Below are positions 34,703 through 44,857 of a stretch of 64,000 nucleotides of DNA, one piece after another. Both the position numbers and the translations under genes were made by a program. Source of the DNA: Chlorella sorokiniana (lineage: Eukaryota > Chlorophyta > Trebouxiophyceae > Chlorellales > Chlorellaceae). Below the pieces are notes generated by a model that ran no database searches, was not told where the DNA came from, and saw only the letters and a program-made list of their open reading frames with translations. The DNA lies in contig CP084613.1 in the NCBI GenBank assembly GCA_025917655.1, positions 3,970,001 to 4,034,000 on the forward strand, read 5' to 3'. Each line of letters begins with the position of its first letter. Positions within the stretch are counted from its first letter, which is position 1.

Positions 34703-37700
34703 TCACTCCATTGCCGCCCCGCTGCCATGCTGTTGCTGCAGCCACTGACGGCACTCGTCTGCACTGCCGTTCGGATGCGCCAGCTGCCAGTCCATCGCCG
34801 CCGCCATCAGCCTGCCAAGCTGGGGTCCGCCGCTCTTCATGCCCACTGCTGCCATGACCTGCAGAAGATAAGCAGCAACCCAGGGCGTTACGGAGCAAAG
34901 CTGTGCTGCTCTGCAGCTGGATCTTGCTGACACCGCACGCTGGGCTGCTGCTGCATCACAGGGGACAGCTGGCGGCGCGCGACAGAGGGCGGCCACCACT
35001 CGCCTGCTTCCCGTCCAGCAGCGGCTTCCACTGCCAGCAATCGGCGACGCCGTAGGAGGTTGCCGCGTCCAGGAGCGCCTCGCAGAAAGCCAGCCTGAGG
35101 GATCGAGGGGGGATGGGGCGGCATCCAGGTCAAACCAGGAATGCTACGCCACCAATGTCAGGGTGCCCTTTGTGCCGAGGGCCTATTGGCAGGCATGGGA
35201 TGCCCAGGATGCAAAAGCCCTGCAAGCCTTCTGCAAAGCCCTCAACACCAGGAACCCGCCTGAGCTGCGTGGCCACAACGTCGGGCTCCCCGTCCAAAGG
35301 CTCCTCCGCCGCGGCGGCAGCCGCTGCGTCGGATGGCGACAGCGGCGCCGCCTCCCCCTCCAGCCCCTGCCCCAGCCGCGGGTTGCCGTGCAGCAGTGCG
35401 GCGGTGACGCAGCCTGCGGGCCACAGCTGCTTCAGCTTACGGATGACCTGGCCCAGCCGCACTCGAAGCTCCTCGGGCGCTGCAGGAGGGCGGCCACGAT
35501 GCCACGAGAGCAGGAGAAAACAGTCAGGGGGAGAAGTTTAAGTGGCAGAGCAGGCAGTGGACAAGCAGTTGACAAAGGGTTGCAAGGCGAGGCAGAGTCA
35601 TGGACTGCATGGGTAAGAGCACTCCTCCCACACTCCACTGCATGCCACCGCCTCTTGCTGCACGGCAGCGGGCCTGTCGCCGCACCCGGAACGCCGTCAG
35701 GCTGGCCGGCCAGCTGGCGGTAGATGGCCAGCAGCTCGGGCGCCGCCTCGTGCAGGGCATCCACCGCCTCGGCGTCTTTGGCCCGCCACTTCAGGCTCTC
35801 GCGCACCACATGGAATGAAGCGCTACACAGGGTGGGGGAGTGAAGGGGGCACCGGGCCCGCACATTCACAGCCATACAAAGCCGACTGAGTCCCTGCCCG
35901 GGCGGGGGCCTGTCCGCAGCACGTTGGCGACGGGGGCATGCCTGCCTTGCTGTCTGCACCGCCTGCACGCTGGGGCATGCCAGCATCCACAACCCAGCGG
36001 CCAGGCCCAGCACGAGGCGGGTGGTTTGCGGCAGGTGACACCAGACAGGGGTGGGTCGGCAGGGTGGCGGCGTGGTGGCCTGCCAGCTCGCCGCGCGCTG
36101 CCCAAGCCAGCCTCCCAGTGTCGCGAGTTATTTCTTGCCGCCCCAATCAGGCAGCAAAGGCAATAGGGTGCACACCGCTTACCTCACGCTCTTGCCCTTG
36201 GCCGCCGGCACCCGAAGCTCCGCCACTGGCAGCAGCACAGCGGCCAGCAGGCAGCGGCGGCGGGCGTCCTGGTCAAAGCCGGCCTCGGGGTGCGTCCAGG
36301 CCTGCATCTCGTCATACGCGGCTGCGGCCAGCGCTGTGGCTGCTGCGCCAAACGCGTCGTCGCTCAGCCCCCGCCACCGCTGGCGGCAGCAAACACAGCG
36401 CCAAAGATGCGCAGGCGGTGCAAGAGGCGAAGTGCCATCACAGGGTCTGGGCCTGGGGTGAGGGGGATGGAGACAAAGGGGGTTAGCTCAGGCAGTTCTG
36501 GGTGTGTGTGAGCACTTGCACGTGCGCATGCACTGCGGGCAACACGGTCCTAAGTTGCAATGCGGTGCGGGATTGCCCTGGCAGCCTGAAAGCAATCCTG
36601 CCGACCAGCCAGCCAGCAGCAGACCCCAGGCCTGCTGTATGCTGCCGTTCCAACCAGTGGCTTGGTTCATGGCTGGCTCACCGAGGAACATCCCCTCCAG
36701 CTCCGTCCCGACTCGTTCTCGGCTGACCTTGTGCGCAAGAGCCTCTCGCACCTGCGTGCCAAGAAGGAGAAAGGGGCCATAGTGTCAATAAGAGGTGAAT
36801 TCCAGGGGGGTGGAGGGGGGCGGGGGATATCACTTGAGCAAGCGAGCCGCACGGACGCCAGCTCGTCCTGCTGCCGCCACCGCCTCAGCGTGCGTACCGC
36901 AAGGGGCGCAGGTGAGCTTTAAACAGCAGGGTGGCATTGCAAACTTGGAGCTGTGGTGCGTGTATTCTTTCAGAGCGGCGAGAGCAGCGACCGGTCTCAC
37001 AACTCCTCAGCCGATCACCGCGCGGAGGCCCATCGAGGGCTGACAGCATACCATGGCCGCCGTCAATGTGACGGTCAAATGGGGAAAGGAAACATATGAA
37101 GTCGAGGTGGACCAGGAGCAGCCACCTGCCGCCCTCAAGGCGCAGCTGTTCAGCCTAACCGGCGTGCCCCCTGAGCGCCAGAAGATCATGGGCGTGAAAG
37201 GAGGTTTGCTCAAGGATGACGCCGACTGGGCCAAGCTGGGCCTCAAGGCGGGGCAGAAGCTGACGATGATGGGCACCGCCGACAAGGTGCCTGAGGCCCC
37301 CACGCAGCAGCAGACTTTCATGGAAGACCTCCCGGAGGAGGAGCAAGATGCTTCAGGTGGGATGGGTTCAAGAAAGGAAGGGGAGGGCCGGGGGTTGAGC
37401 AGCAAAAAAGCTCGCTTTCGTTTTTCGTCGCCAGCAAGGTTAGCGGCGCAGCCGCGCGGTTTAGTCCCGGGGCCTGAGGGTCTCAGCGCTTATGGCTGCG
37501 CTGTGCAGGCATGAGCAAGTACGGCGCAGGCCTGCAGAACCTGGGCAACACTTGCTACATGAACAGCACGGTGCAGTGCCTGTACGCTGTGCCGGAGCTG
37601 CGCCAGAGGTGCGGGGGTGCGGAGTTCGGACCCAGCTGAGAGCGACGCCGTTTGCAGGCCGACGCAGCAACCAGTGCCCATCACAACCGAAACTGCTCGG

Positions 37701-40700
37701 ACCCTCAGGACCCTCACTGTTGCTGCAGCCTGACAGCCTACAACGCTGTGGCGGCCCCCGGCCTGGCTGCCACCACGGACGCCAACCACATGCTGACGGC
37801 GGCGACTCGCAACCTGTTTGCCAGCCTGGCGCGCAGCGCACAGCCCGTGCCTCCCATGGAGTTTATCCTGAGCTTGCGCAAGACATACCCCCAGTTTGGG
37901 CAGACCAGCAGGTGTGTGCGCGCGCCTGGCATGGGTGCCGCCGCCAGGGCTTTCTGGGGCTGGCCTGCTTCCGGCGCAGCTACCTTTGCGCTGAGCAGGC
38001 CTGGACACATCGCTGCGCAGGCCCCACAGCAAGCCCTGTGCTGCTGCAGGGAGGGCTTCTACATGCAGCAGGATGCGGATGAGTGCTGGGGCGGCATCCT
38101 CACCAGCCTAAAAGACAAGCTCAAGGTGTGAGGTTGAGAGCTAAGAGTTCAACGGGGGCCTTGGCAGGTTTTCGGGGGTGGAGAGGGGGGCGAAGGCGGG
38201 CGCCGCTCAGTCGTTTTTTTGACTGTAGCACGAGGCGGCGGCCGGCTGCCCTATATCCCATGCTAAGCCTTGCCGGCCCTGTTTCAACCCCAGCAGGATG
38301 GCCCCTCCAACGACCCCGTCATTAAGAAGCTTTTCGGCGTGCGGCTACGCAGCAGCCTGAAGGCCGACGAGGGCGACGAAACGATCGAGGTGGCCGCCGC
38401 CCCGCCCCGCCTGCCTGCCGAGCACGCCGCCCTGCTGTGCACGGCGGGTTGCTGCTTTCGGAGCGGTGCGGCGCGGGTTGCGGAGGCTGGTTGCAGCTAC
38501 CCCGCCACACCCCGCAGCACCCACGCATCCATCTCTTTCTGCGCCCCCCGCAGAAGGAGGAGGAGCAGGAGAAGCTGGTGTGCAACATCAGCGTGGAGGT
38601 CAACCACCTGGCGGAGGGCATCCGCCTGGGCATGAAGCAGGACCGCGAGCAGCGGTCGGCAGCGTTGGGCCGGGATGTGGTGTTCCGCGGCGACGCGCTG
38701 ATCTCTGGGCTGCCGCCCTACCTCACCGTGCAGGTGGGTGGGTGGGTGGGTGGGTGGGTGGGTGGTGTTGCAGGCAGCACTGCCACACAGGAGGGCCCCT
38801 GGACGGTCTGCAGCTGCCGCTGCATTGCCGCGGCCGGCCGTTGGCTGGGCAGCCCACAGCCGGCCGACCCCGCTCTCGTTTTTTGCGGCGCAGATGATGC
38901 GCTTCTACTACAAGGCAGACGTGCAGCAGAAGGCCAAGATCCTGCGCAAGGCAAGGCGGCCGGGGGTGGGGGCCCCGCCCGCCAGCCACCGCTTGCAGGG
39001 CGTGCGGCCACCATGGCCCCGAGGCCAGCTGCCGTGCCGCCCCTTGGGGTGTAGCCCGCTCAGCCGCACCCCACCCCACCAAGCCACGCACCCGGGCATG
39101 CGCACACACACCACAAGCACCCACCCCTTCCCGCAGGTCTCCTTCCCCCTGGTGCTCGATCTCCTGGAGTTCTGCACGCCTGAGCTGCAGGCGCAGCTCA
39201 GGGGCCGCGCGTCGCAGGCGCGTCGGCTAGTCTGGCCCTGCCTGGGGCAAGCAGCTCGCGGTGCAGCAGCCAGCACGATGCCTCGCACCCTTTTCTTTCC
39301 GACCTTCTGGCCTTTTTTTTTGCGTGCGGTGCAGCCAAGGAGCTGGAAGACCGCAAGGTGGGCCTGAACAAGAAGCAGAAGCTGGAGGGCAGCAGCAGCG
39401 GCGGCGCCGCAGCAGCGCAGCCCGCCACCGCCGGCGACGCCGACATGGCGGAGGCGGAGGGCAGCAGCGCCACGGCGGAGGCGGTGGCCAAGGCCGAGTC
39501 CGACCCTGCTTCCTTTGCGGGCAGCCTCACAGGCGAGCCGCCTTCCGCTTGCACGCATTGGGGGAGGTCGACGGAGCGGCCGAAAGCCAAGGGCGCCAGC
39601 GCTGCCGGCTGGCAGCTGCAGCCTCGGGTTTGGGCGTGGGCGTCCGCTAAAAGTTGCCTCCTTGCCGCACCAGCTCAGCGTGCGCCCTGCCTCTGTCACC
39701 CTCAGGCAAGTACGACCTCATCGGCGTGCTGACGCACAAGGGGCGCAGCGCCGACTCGGGGCACTACGTTTCATGGGTGAAGCAGGTGGGCGGGCGGGCG
39801 CGGCAGGTGCCACCTGGCTGCTCATGCAGCCGGTGGCTCCTGCCTGCGCTGGCAGCCCTGGCAGCAGTTGCCGTGCGGCAACTGCGTCCGCTGCTCGACG
39901 CTGCTGACCTGGCGCTTCCCATGGCACGCTTGCGCAAGCATGCTGACACACAAGCCCCCTGCGACCCTGCCCACACCAGGAGGACGGCCAGTGGATCCAG
40001 TTTGACGACGACAAGATGATCCCGCGCAAGGAGGAGGAGGTGCTGACGCTGTCGGGTGAGGTGGCACCCCACCCACGCACGCACACCCCGAGCCAGCGGC
40101 GCTGCTGATGCGTCGTGGACGCGTGCAGTGCCTGCTGGGCGGGGGCGGCAAGCAGTGCGCTGGCTCGCCAGCTACCGGTTGCAACCTTGCTGTCCCTCCC
40201 CTCTGCCCACGCTGGGTACACTCTCTGAAGGGAGCTGCCTGGCGCTGCCTCGTGCTGCAGGCGGCGGCGACTGGCACATGGCGTACATGCTGCTGTACCG
40301 CGCGCAGCGGGTGCCCAAGGAGTGAGCCGCGAGGACGGCAGATAGAGCGCTAGATGCGAGAGGTTGGAAAAATGGTGTTTGGTATGACGAGCGGGCAGCG
40401 GAGGCCACACTTGGCGCAGCTGCTTTTCATCAACCACTCTGCTTGTAACCACCGCACCAGCTCGCTTTTGAGGCTGTGTCCGGCGGTCAAGCGGGAGAGG
40501 GGCAGAAGCCGGCAGCAGGCAGGGAGGCGACAGCAGCAGGAGCGCACCTCGTCATCCGCCGCCGCCTCCAACAGGCCCTCCTCCAGCTCGAAGCCAAAGC
40601 GGGAGGCGAAGCGCACAGCGCGCAGCACGCGCAGCGGGTCTGCGACAGCGCGGGAGGAAAGCGTCCCAGCCGCTGCCTCATGCCGGGCGCTGCGAGCGGG

Positions 40701-42940
40701 CTGCAAAACGCCCGCCGCCACCCATTTGCCGTTGGGGCAGGCGGCAGCTCACGAGGCATGCAGGTGGCTTGCCCCTCCGCACCAGCTGGCTGCTGCACAC
40801 CCCCGCCCCCATATCCCGGCCCCTTCACCCGCCGCCACGCCTCCCAATGCACGTGCAACGCTGCCGCGCAGCAGATGCCGGTCCCCTCCCCCAGGACCCC
40901 CCCTGCTGGCCCCTCGCCGCCGGCTGCCCTCACCGTCCATGAAGGTCTCCTTGGGCGCCAGCGGGTGCGGATGATGCCATCACGCAGGTCAGCCAGGCCC
41001 CTGCAAGAGGGGGAGCGTGGAGCGGGGCGCTGCCAGCTCAGCGGCGGCCGCTGCCGACTCAACGGCGCAAACCACGGTGGCACACTGCTGCCCAGAGCCG
41101 TTGCCGACCTCCGCCTCGAGCATGGTCCACCGGGGCCGGCGGTGGCTGTGGGCCGGCAGCGCGCAGCCTGTGCGGTTGCCAGCCCACGGCGGGGCTCAAG
41201 GCACCTGTCAGCTCCCACCGCCCACCTTTGGGTGAAGTCTTCTATCAGCCCGGTGTTGATGTTGTAGAACAGGGAGTTGATGGTGAAGTCGCGGCGGAGG
41301 GCGTCTTGCTCAGGGGTGCCAAACTGGGGGCAGGGGTGGGGGGCAGCAGTGTGTGGGGGGATGAGATGGTGTGGGAGAGAGGAGGCAGAGATAGTGGGGA
41401 GGCAAGGAGCCAGGGAGGCAGGACAGAAGCCCCCGCGCGGCTGTGCTTCAAGCAGCACAGGCCGCTGGCTCCCAGGGGCCGCCAAGAGTGCCACAGGGCA
41501 CGGCCGTCGCGTGTGAGACAGCAGGCTGGGGCGGCTCTTCCCTGCCCAGTCTGCAGCCACCGGCTGCCAGCAGAGCCCCTGGCCTGCCAGGGCTCACCGT
41601 CATGGTGGGAATGCGCGAGTGCTGCGCATACTCCTCCGACCGCAGGTTGACCAGGTCGATCCAGATGCCCCGCACCTGCGCGCCCAGGTGTGTCCAAGCA
41701 GGGTGCGGCACACGTTGGCCTGACGTGCATGCTCGGCTGCCCCCACGCACAGCCAGCACCCCCGCTGTGGTGCAGCTGACGCGGGCGGCGCACACACCTT
41801 CATGCGTGCCGTTTCCAGGTGCTTCGACTGATCGGGGTTGCTCATGATCACCGCAACGTGGCGGGTCTCCTCGCCCTGCGGCGGCCAGCAAGGAACCGAT
41901 CGCTTGCCGGGCATGAGAGCGACGGGCGGGAGGCTGGCACTGACGCGTGGCGCCGCAGCTGAGCAGCCCGGCCCACGCTTGGCTGCCTTCCGTGCAGCGT
42001 CTGCCGGGTGCCATTGTCTCCAGTGGCTGGCGCACCCGCCTGGCAGCCGCGGGATCCCTGCTACCCTCGGCCCCCCCACACACAAAAAAAGAACCCTTGG
42101 AAAGTACACTTCACACACACACAAAGGGCCCACCCCCACCCCACACCTACCCACCAACATCACCCACATACGCGCACAAACCCTCGCCCCCATTGCATAC
42201 GCGCACGTGCAACACATATTCACGCTCACGTGTGCCTGCAGGTAGTCGTTGATCCTGTCGGCAAACTCGCGGCCCAGCAGGTTGTCCAGTGCAATGTCGA
42301 TGTCCAGCGAGGAGCGCCCCATCAGCTTGTCCCGCACCCAGCCCCCCCGCGCAGCGCAGCGTGGTGCCCAGCCCCGCCTGCATCAGCAACAGGGGAGGGT
42401 TGGGGGCGTGGCTGGCGGGCAGGCAGGGCGGCGAAGCTGGCCTTTCTGGCGGGACGCAAGCGCGGGGCAGCGAAACCGGCATGCAGGGGGCAGCCAGCGG
42501 TGGGCGCGAGCTGGTCTCCCCGCATGCGGCGTTCGCGGCGCCGCCACGGCGAGGCCGCGCATGGCGGTGGCCGCAGGCTGCCTCCAGCAGCGCAAGGAGC
42601 CCCCCACGGCTGCAGCACCCGCCTGCTTGGTGGCCTCCAGCAGCTCCTTGAAGAGGGCCGCCTCCTCCGCGGTCAACTCAATCGTGTCCTTGATTGGGGG
42701 CATGTCAAACACCGCTCGGGCACCCTTCCTGTACACGTGGCCGGCCTCAGTCGCTGGCGCGCCGCTGCTGCCGTTGGTGGTGACGCCGCCGCTGCCCTCC
42801 GCCGCTGGCAGGGGGCTGGCCAGGCTGGAGGCGAGCGGAACAGAAGCGCGCACTTCGCTGCCGCCGCTGCTGAAGGCTCGCACGGCCGCTCGGCGCAACA
42901 AAGCGAGGCGCGGCTGTACGATGGTGGTGGCTAGTCTCAT
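34703..42940 (-). CDS. CCA tRNA nucleotidyltransferase (class II), gene split by a 3.8-kb intron
   Basis: Adds or repairs the CCA 3' end of tRNAs. Start at 42940: MRLATTIVQPRLALLRRAAV then RAFSSGG, a mitochondrial-type presequence (plant CCA enzymes are often multi-targeted). Exons: about 42630-42940, 42230-42377, 41798-41875, 41598-41675, 41226-41323, about 40930-40998, 40548-40639, 36682-36751, 36183-36452, about 35700-35825, about 35275-35480, about 35004-35096, 34703-34858. Motif A is LRCAGG then WVRDKLMGRSSLDIDIAL. Motif B/C is RRDFTINSLFYN; motif D is DPLRVLRAVRFASRFGF; VSRERVGTELEGM follows directly after the long intron. The C-terminus PQLGRLMAAAMDWQLAHPNG fits plant homologues. A G run is one base long at about 42345 and a C run one base short at about 40973. 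The last intron has a GC donor (35002-35003). Confidence 0.88.
37053..40325 (+). CDS. UBP6: Proteasome-associated deubiquitinase UBP6/USP14
   Basis: Ubiquitin-specific cysteine protease that trims chains on the 26S proteasome. Exons 37053-37356, 37509-37608, 37729-37911, 38050-38125, 38297-38389, 38554-38733, 38894-38950, 39137-39221, 39335-39532, 39706-39785, 39980-40055 and 40261-40325 total 1497 bases: 498 residues, matching the usual 480-500. An N-terminal ubiquitin-like domain (residues about 3-78, VNVTVKWGKETYEVEVDQEQ) precedes the USP fold. The catalytic Cys is in LQNLGNTCYMNSTVQC, the QQDA box in GFYMQQDADECW, the catalytic His in SADSGHYVSWVKQ, and the last box is GDWHMAYMLLYR. Two introns start with GC (38951, 39533). 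The intron at 39222 has an unusual donor and is the least certain. The whole gene sits antisense inside a CCA-enzyme intron. Confidence 0.95.
38734..38765 (+). repeat. (GTGG)n/(GGGT)n tract starting exactly at a 5' splice site
   Basis: The donor GT of UBP6 intron 6 is the first two bases of about eight GTGG units. The G-rich strand is the transcribed sense strand, so the pre-mRNA could fold into a quadruplex over the splice site. Confidence 0.85.
40444..40448 (+). terminator. TGTAA polyadenylation signal (UBP6)
   Basis: TGTAA on the plus strand 119 bases after the UBP6 stop and about 100 bases before the CCA-enzyme exon at 40548. The nested transcript can therefore end inside the host intron. 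Confidence 0.6.
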
Positions 42941-43231
42941 GAAAACGACATGGCAGGCCTGTCCGAGTGAAGGCGTAGGTAGATGCAAGCATGGACTGAA
43001 CTTGTTGGACAGGGTCTACGAAGCCTTCGATTTCGGCGTGCATGCAAGCCGCAGGCTGGCGGGCCGCCACCCTGGCGGGAGAGCCGGTGCTCAGGCTTGG
43101 GCCACCTTTCAACATGCCATGCTGAGTTCACATTCCTTACTAGATGGCTGAATTAAATTGATTGAAATGAAATGGGTAAGCCTCCAAAACTGCGAAGCAA
43201 CATGTCGGCTGTCGCTTGCTGCCGCCGCGCG

Positions 43232-44451
43232 TCACACCTTGCCCAGCGGCGTCACCCGCCGGTCCAGCTTGTTCTGGACCACCATCTGGGCTGTGTCCAC
43301 CTCATCGAACAGCAGGGAGTAGGCCACAGAGCCCTTTGAGTTGGCCGCGATGTCGTTGCCGGTGTAGGCGCCGCCGGCGTCCTGCAGCTGCAGCCCCCAC
43401 TCGCCGTTGCCCGCCAGCAGGCAGCGAGTGACGGTGGGCGTGGCGCCGTCCCGCACCAGCAGCCCGCTGAGGCGGTTGCCAGTCAGCGAGCACTTGTCCA
43501 GCGCAGCGGCGCAGCCCTGGCCCGTCAGCTCCCGAAAATTGCAACGCCTGCAGCAGCAGCCGGGTGGGTGGGAGTGAGAAACCATCATAAGCCCGATAGC
43601 CTGGCGCAGGAACCGGCAGCCAGGCGGGCTGTCGCCCAGAGCCAGGCGGGCTGTCGCCCAGCCTGCCGTCTGCAAGCGGCGGCGTGCGGCGACCGGCGCA
43701 GGGCAGGCTGGCGGGTGCGGGCCGCGCGCGGCGGCCGCGCAGCGCACCGTGCCGTTCGCAGTCGTGCACGGCGCAGCGCAGCAGGCGCGGCGCGCCGCCC
43801 TCGATGCCCACGCCGTCGCCGGAGGCCGACGAGATGTCGCAGTCGAGCAGGGTGGCGTCGCAGCACTCCAGCCGCACGGCATAGTTGTTGGCCACGCTCT
43901 TGCTGCTGTGCCGTATGCGCAGACCGCGGAGCAGCACGGCGTCGGGCTGGCGCACGCCCAGCACCTCCACCGCCGCCTGGTAGGGCGCGCTCGTCTGCCA
44001 GGCAAGCTCCACCGCCGCTCCCGGCGCCGCCGTGATCACCACCGGCCGCGTTATGACCAGGCGCTCCAAGTACCTGCCACAGGGCCGGCAGGATTGCGGT
44101 AAGCATCAACTGTCCTGTTCATGGGGACGCCAGTCGGTTGGCAAAGCGCTGCGATTGGGAGCGTTCCCGTGGGTGGGCGGCAGACGGACAGCGCTGGGTG
44201 GCGCCGCCACGGCAGGCCCCGCGCTGGAGGCCCTGCTTGCCTGCCGCCATACACCTCGACGGTGCCGCCCGGGGCGCCCGCTGCAGTGCTTCGCCGATGG
44301 TGGCGCAGTCCATGCCTGGCCCCACGGTGACGTCGGCGGATGGGATGCCCCCAGGCTCCACCGCAGCACAAGCCGCCAGCGGGCGACCAGCCAGCGCGCC
44401 GGAAACGACGGCAGCTTGCAGCGAGCCGAGCAGGGCAGTCCGCCGGCTCAT
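43232..44451 (-). CDS. Right-handed parallel beta-helix protein with twin-arginine signal
   Basis: The start used is MSRRTALLGSLQAAVVSGAL (44451), an SRR twin-arginine motif before a hydrophobic stretch ending LAACA, as in Tat-dependent thylakoid-lumen or exported proteins. A plastid transit peptide would have to come from an unseen upstream exon. Then follow ADVTVGPGMDCATIGEALQR, GGTVEVYGG, YLERLVITRPVVITAAPGAA and repeated beta-helix rungs (LECCDATLLDCDISSASGDG; CSLTGNRLSGLLVRDGATPT; CLLAGNGEWGLQLQDAGGAY), ending TPLGKV, TGA at 43232. Exons: 44241-44451, about 43750-44073, 43232-about 43548. The first intron has a GC donor (44239-44240). One base is missing before GGTVEVYGG. The fold occurs in pectate-lyase-like enzymes, mannuronan epimerases and structural proteins; activity cannot be assigned. 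Confidence 0.75.
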
Positions 44452-44857
44452 GCTGATGGTGAGCTGCTGCAAGTCATCATGCACCTGCGCCTCGTGCTGC
44501 TGCTGCTGCAGGTCAGTGCTGCGGGGCCGGCTGCTGCCGCCGCTTGAGCCTGGCGGCCCACAGCGAGCCGCCGCCTCCGCGGGTGAATCAATGGATCACG
44601 GCGTGCCAAGCTTTCAGGTACGCAACATGCCCAATCGCCACGTGCTAACAGCGGCGGTGCCGCCATCCCTCTCTGCCGGAGCCTCCAACTCCTTGCTGGG
44701 CGACCGGCCACGATCAATACGTAAGTTCCAACGGTGATTGAACTTGCATCCATTCAGGTTCAATCGTTCCTTGAGGAGAACGAAACTTTCCTGCCTCCGC
44801 CCGCCACCCGCTGCAGACTGTCGACAACCTGCAAGCCTTTCATTACAGCACGACATG
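44452..44857 (-). other. Intergenic or 5' region of the beta-helix gene
   Basis: Between the PL14 stop and the beta-helix start used here. The beta-helix frame stays open upstream to about 44600 without an ATG, so a further 5' exon is possible. None could be fixed by phase. Confidence 0.4.
44843..44847 (-). terminator. TGTAA polyadenylation signal (PL14-like gene)
   Basis: TTACA on the plus strand, 11 bases after the stop codon of the minus-strand gene, implying a very short 3' UTR. Confidence 0.55.

Larger units (their letters stand above)
36752..40547 (-). other. 3.8-kb intron of the CCA enzyme gene that hosts a complete gene
   Basis: The minus-strand donor GTGCGC follows ...LEAAADDE at 40548 and the acceptor CACGCAG precedes VREALAHKVSRERVG at 36751. 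Joined, the two parts give the family-typical DDEVREALAHKVSRERVG. The complete UBP6 gene (37053-40325) lies inside on the plus strand. The other introns of the CCA gene are a few hundred bases or less. Confidence 0.85.

Noticed and set aside
34703-36751. A separate small gene for the C-terminal CCA-enzyme part
   Set aside because: It starts at an AG acceptor without an ATG, and its first residues continue the N-terminal part exactly as in the family.
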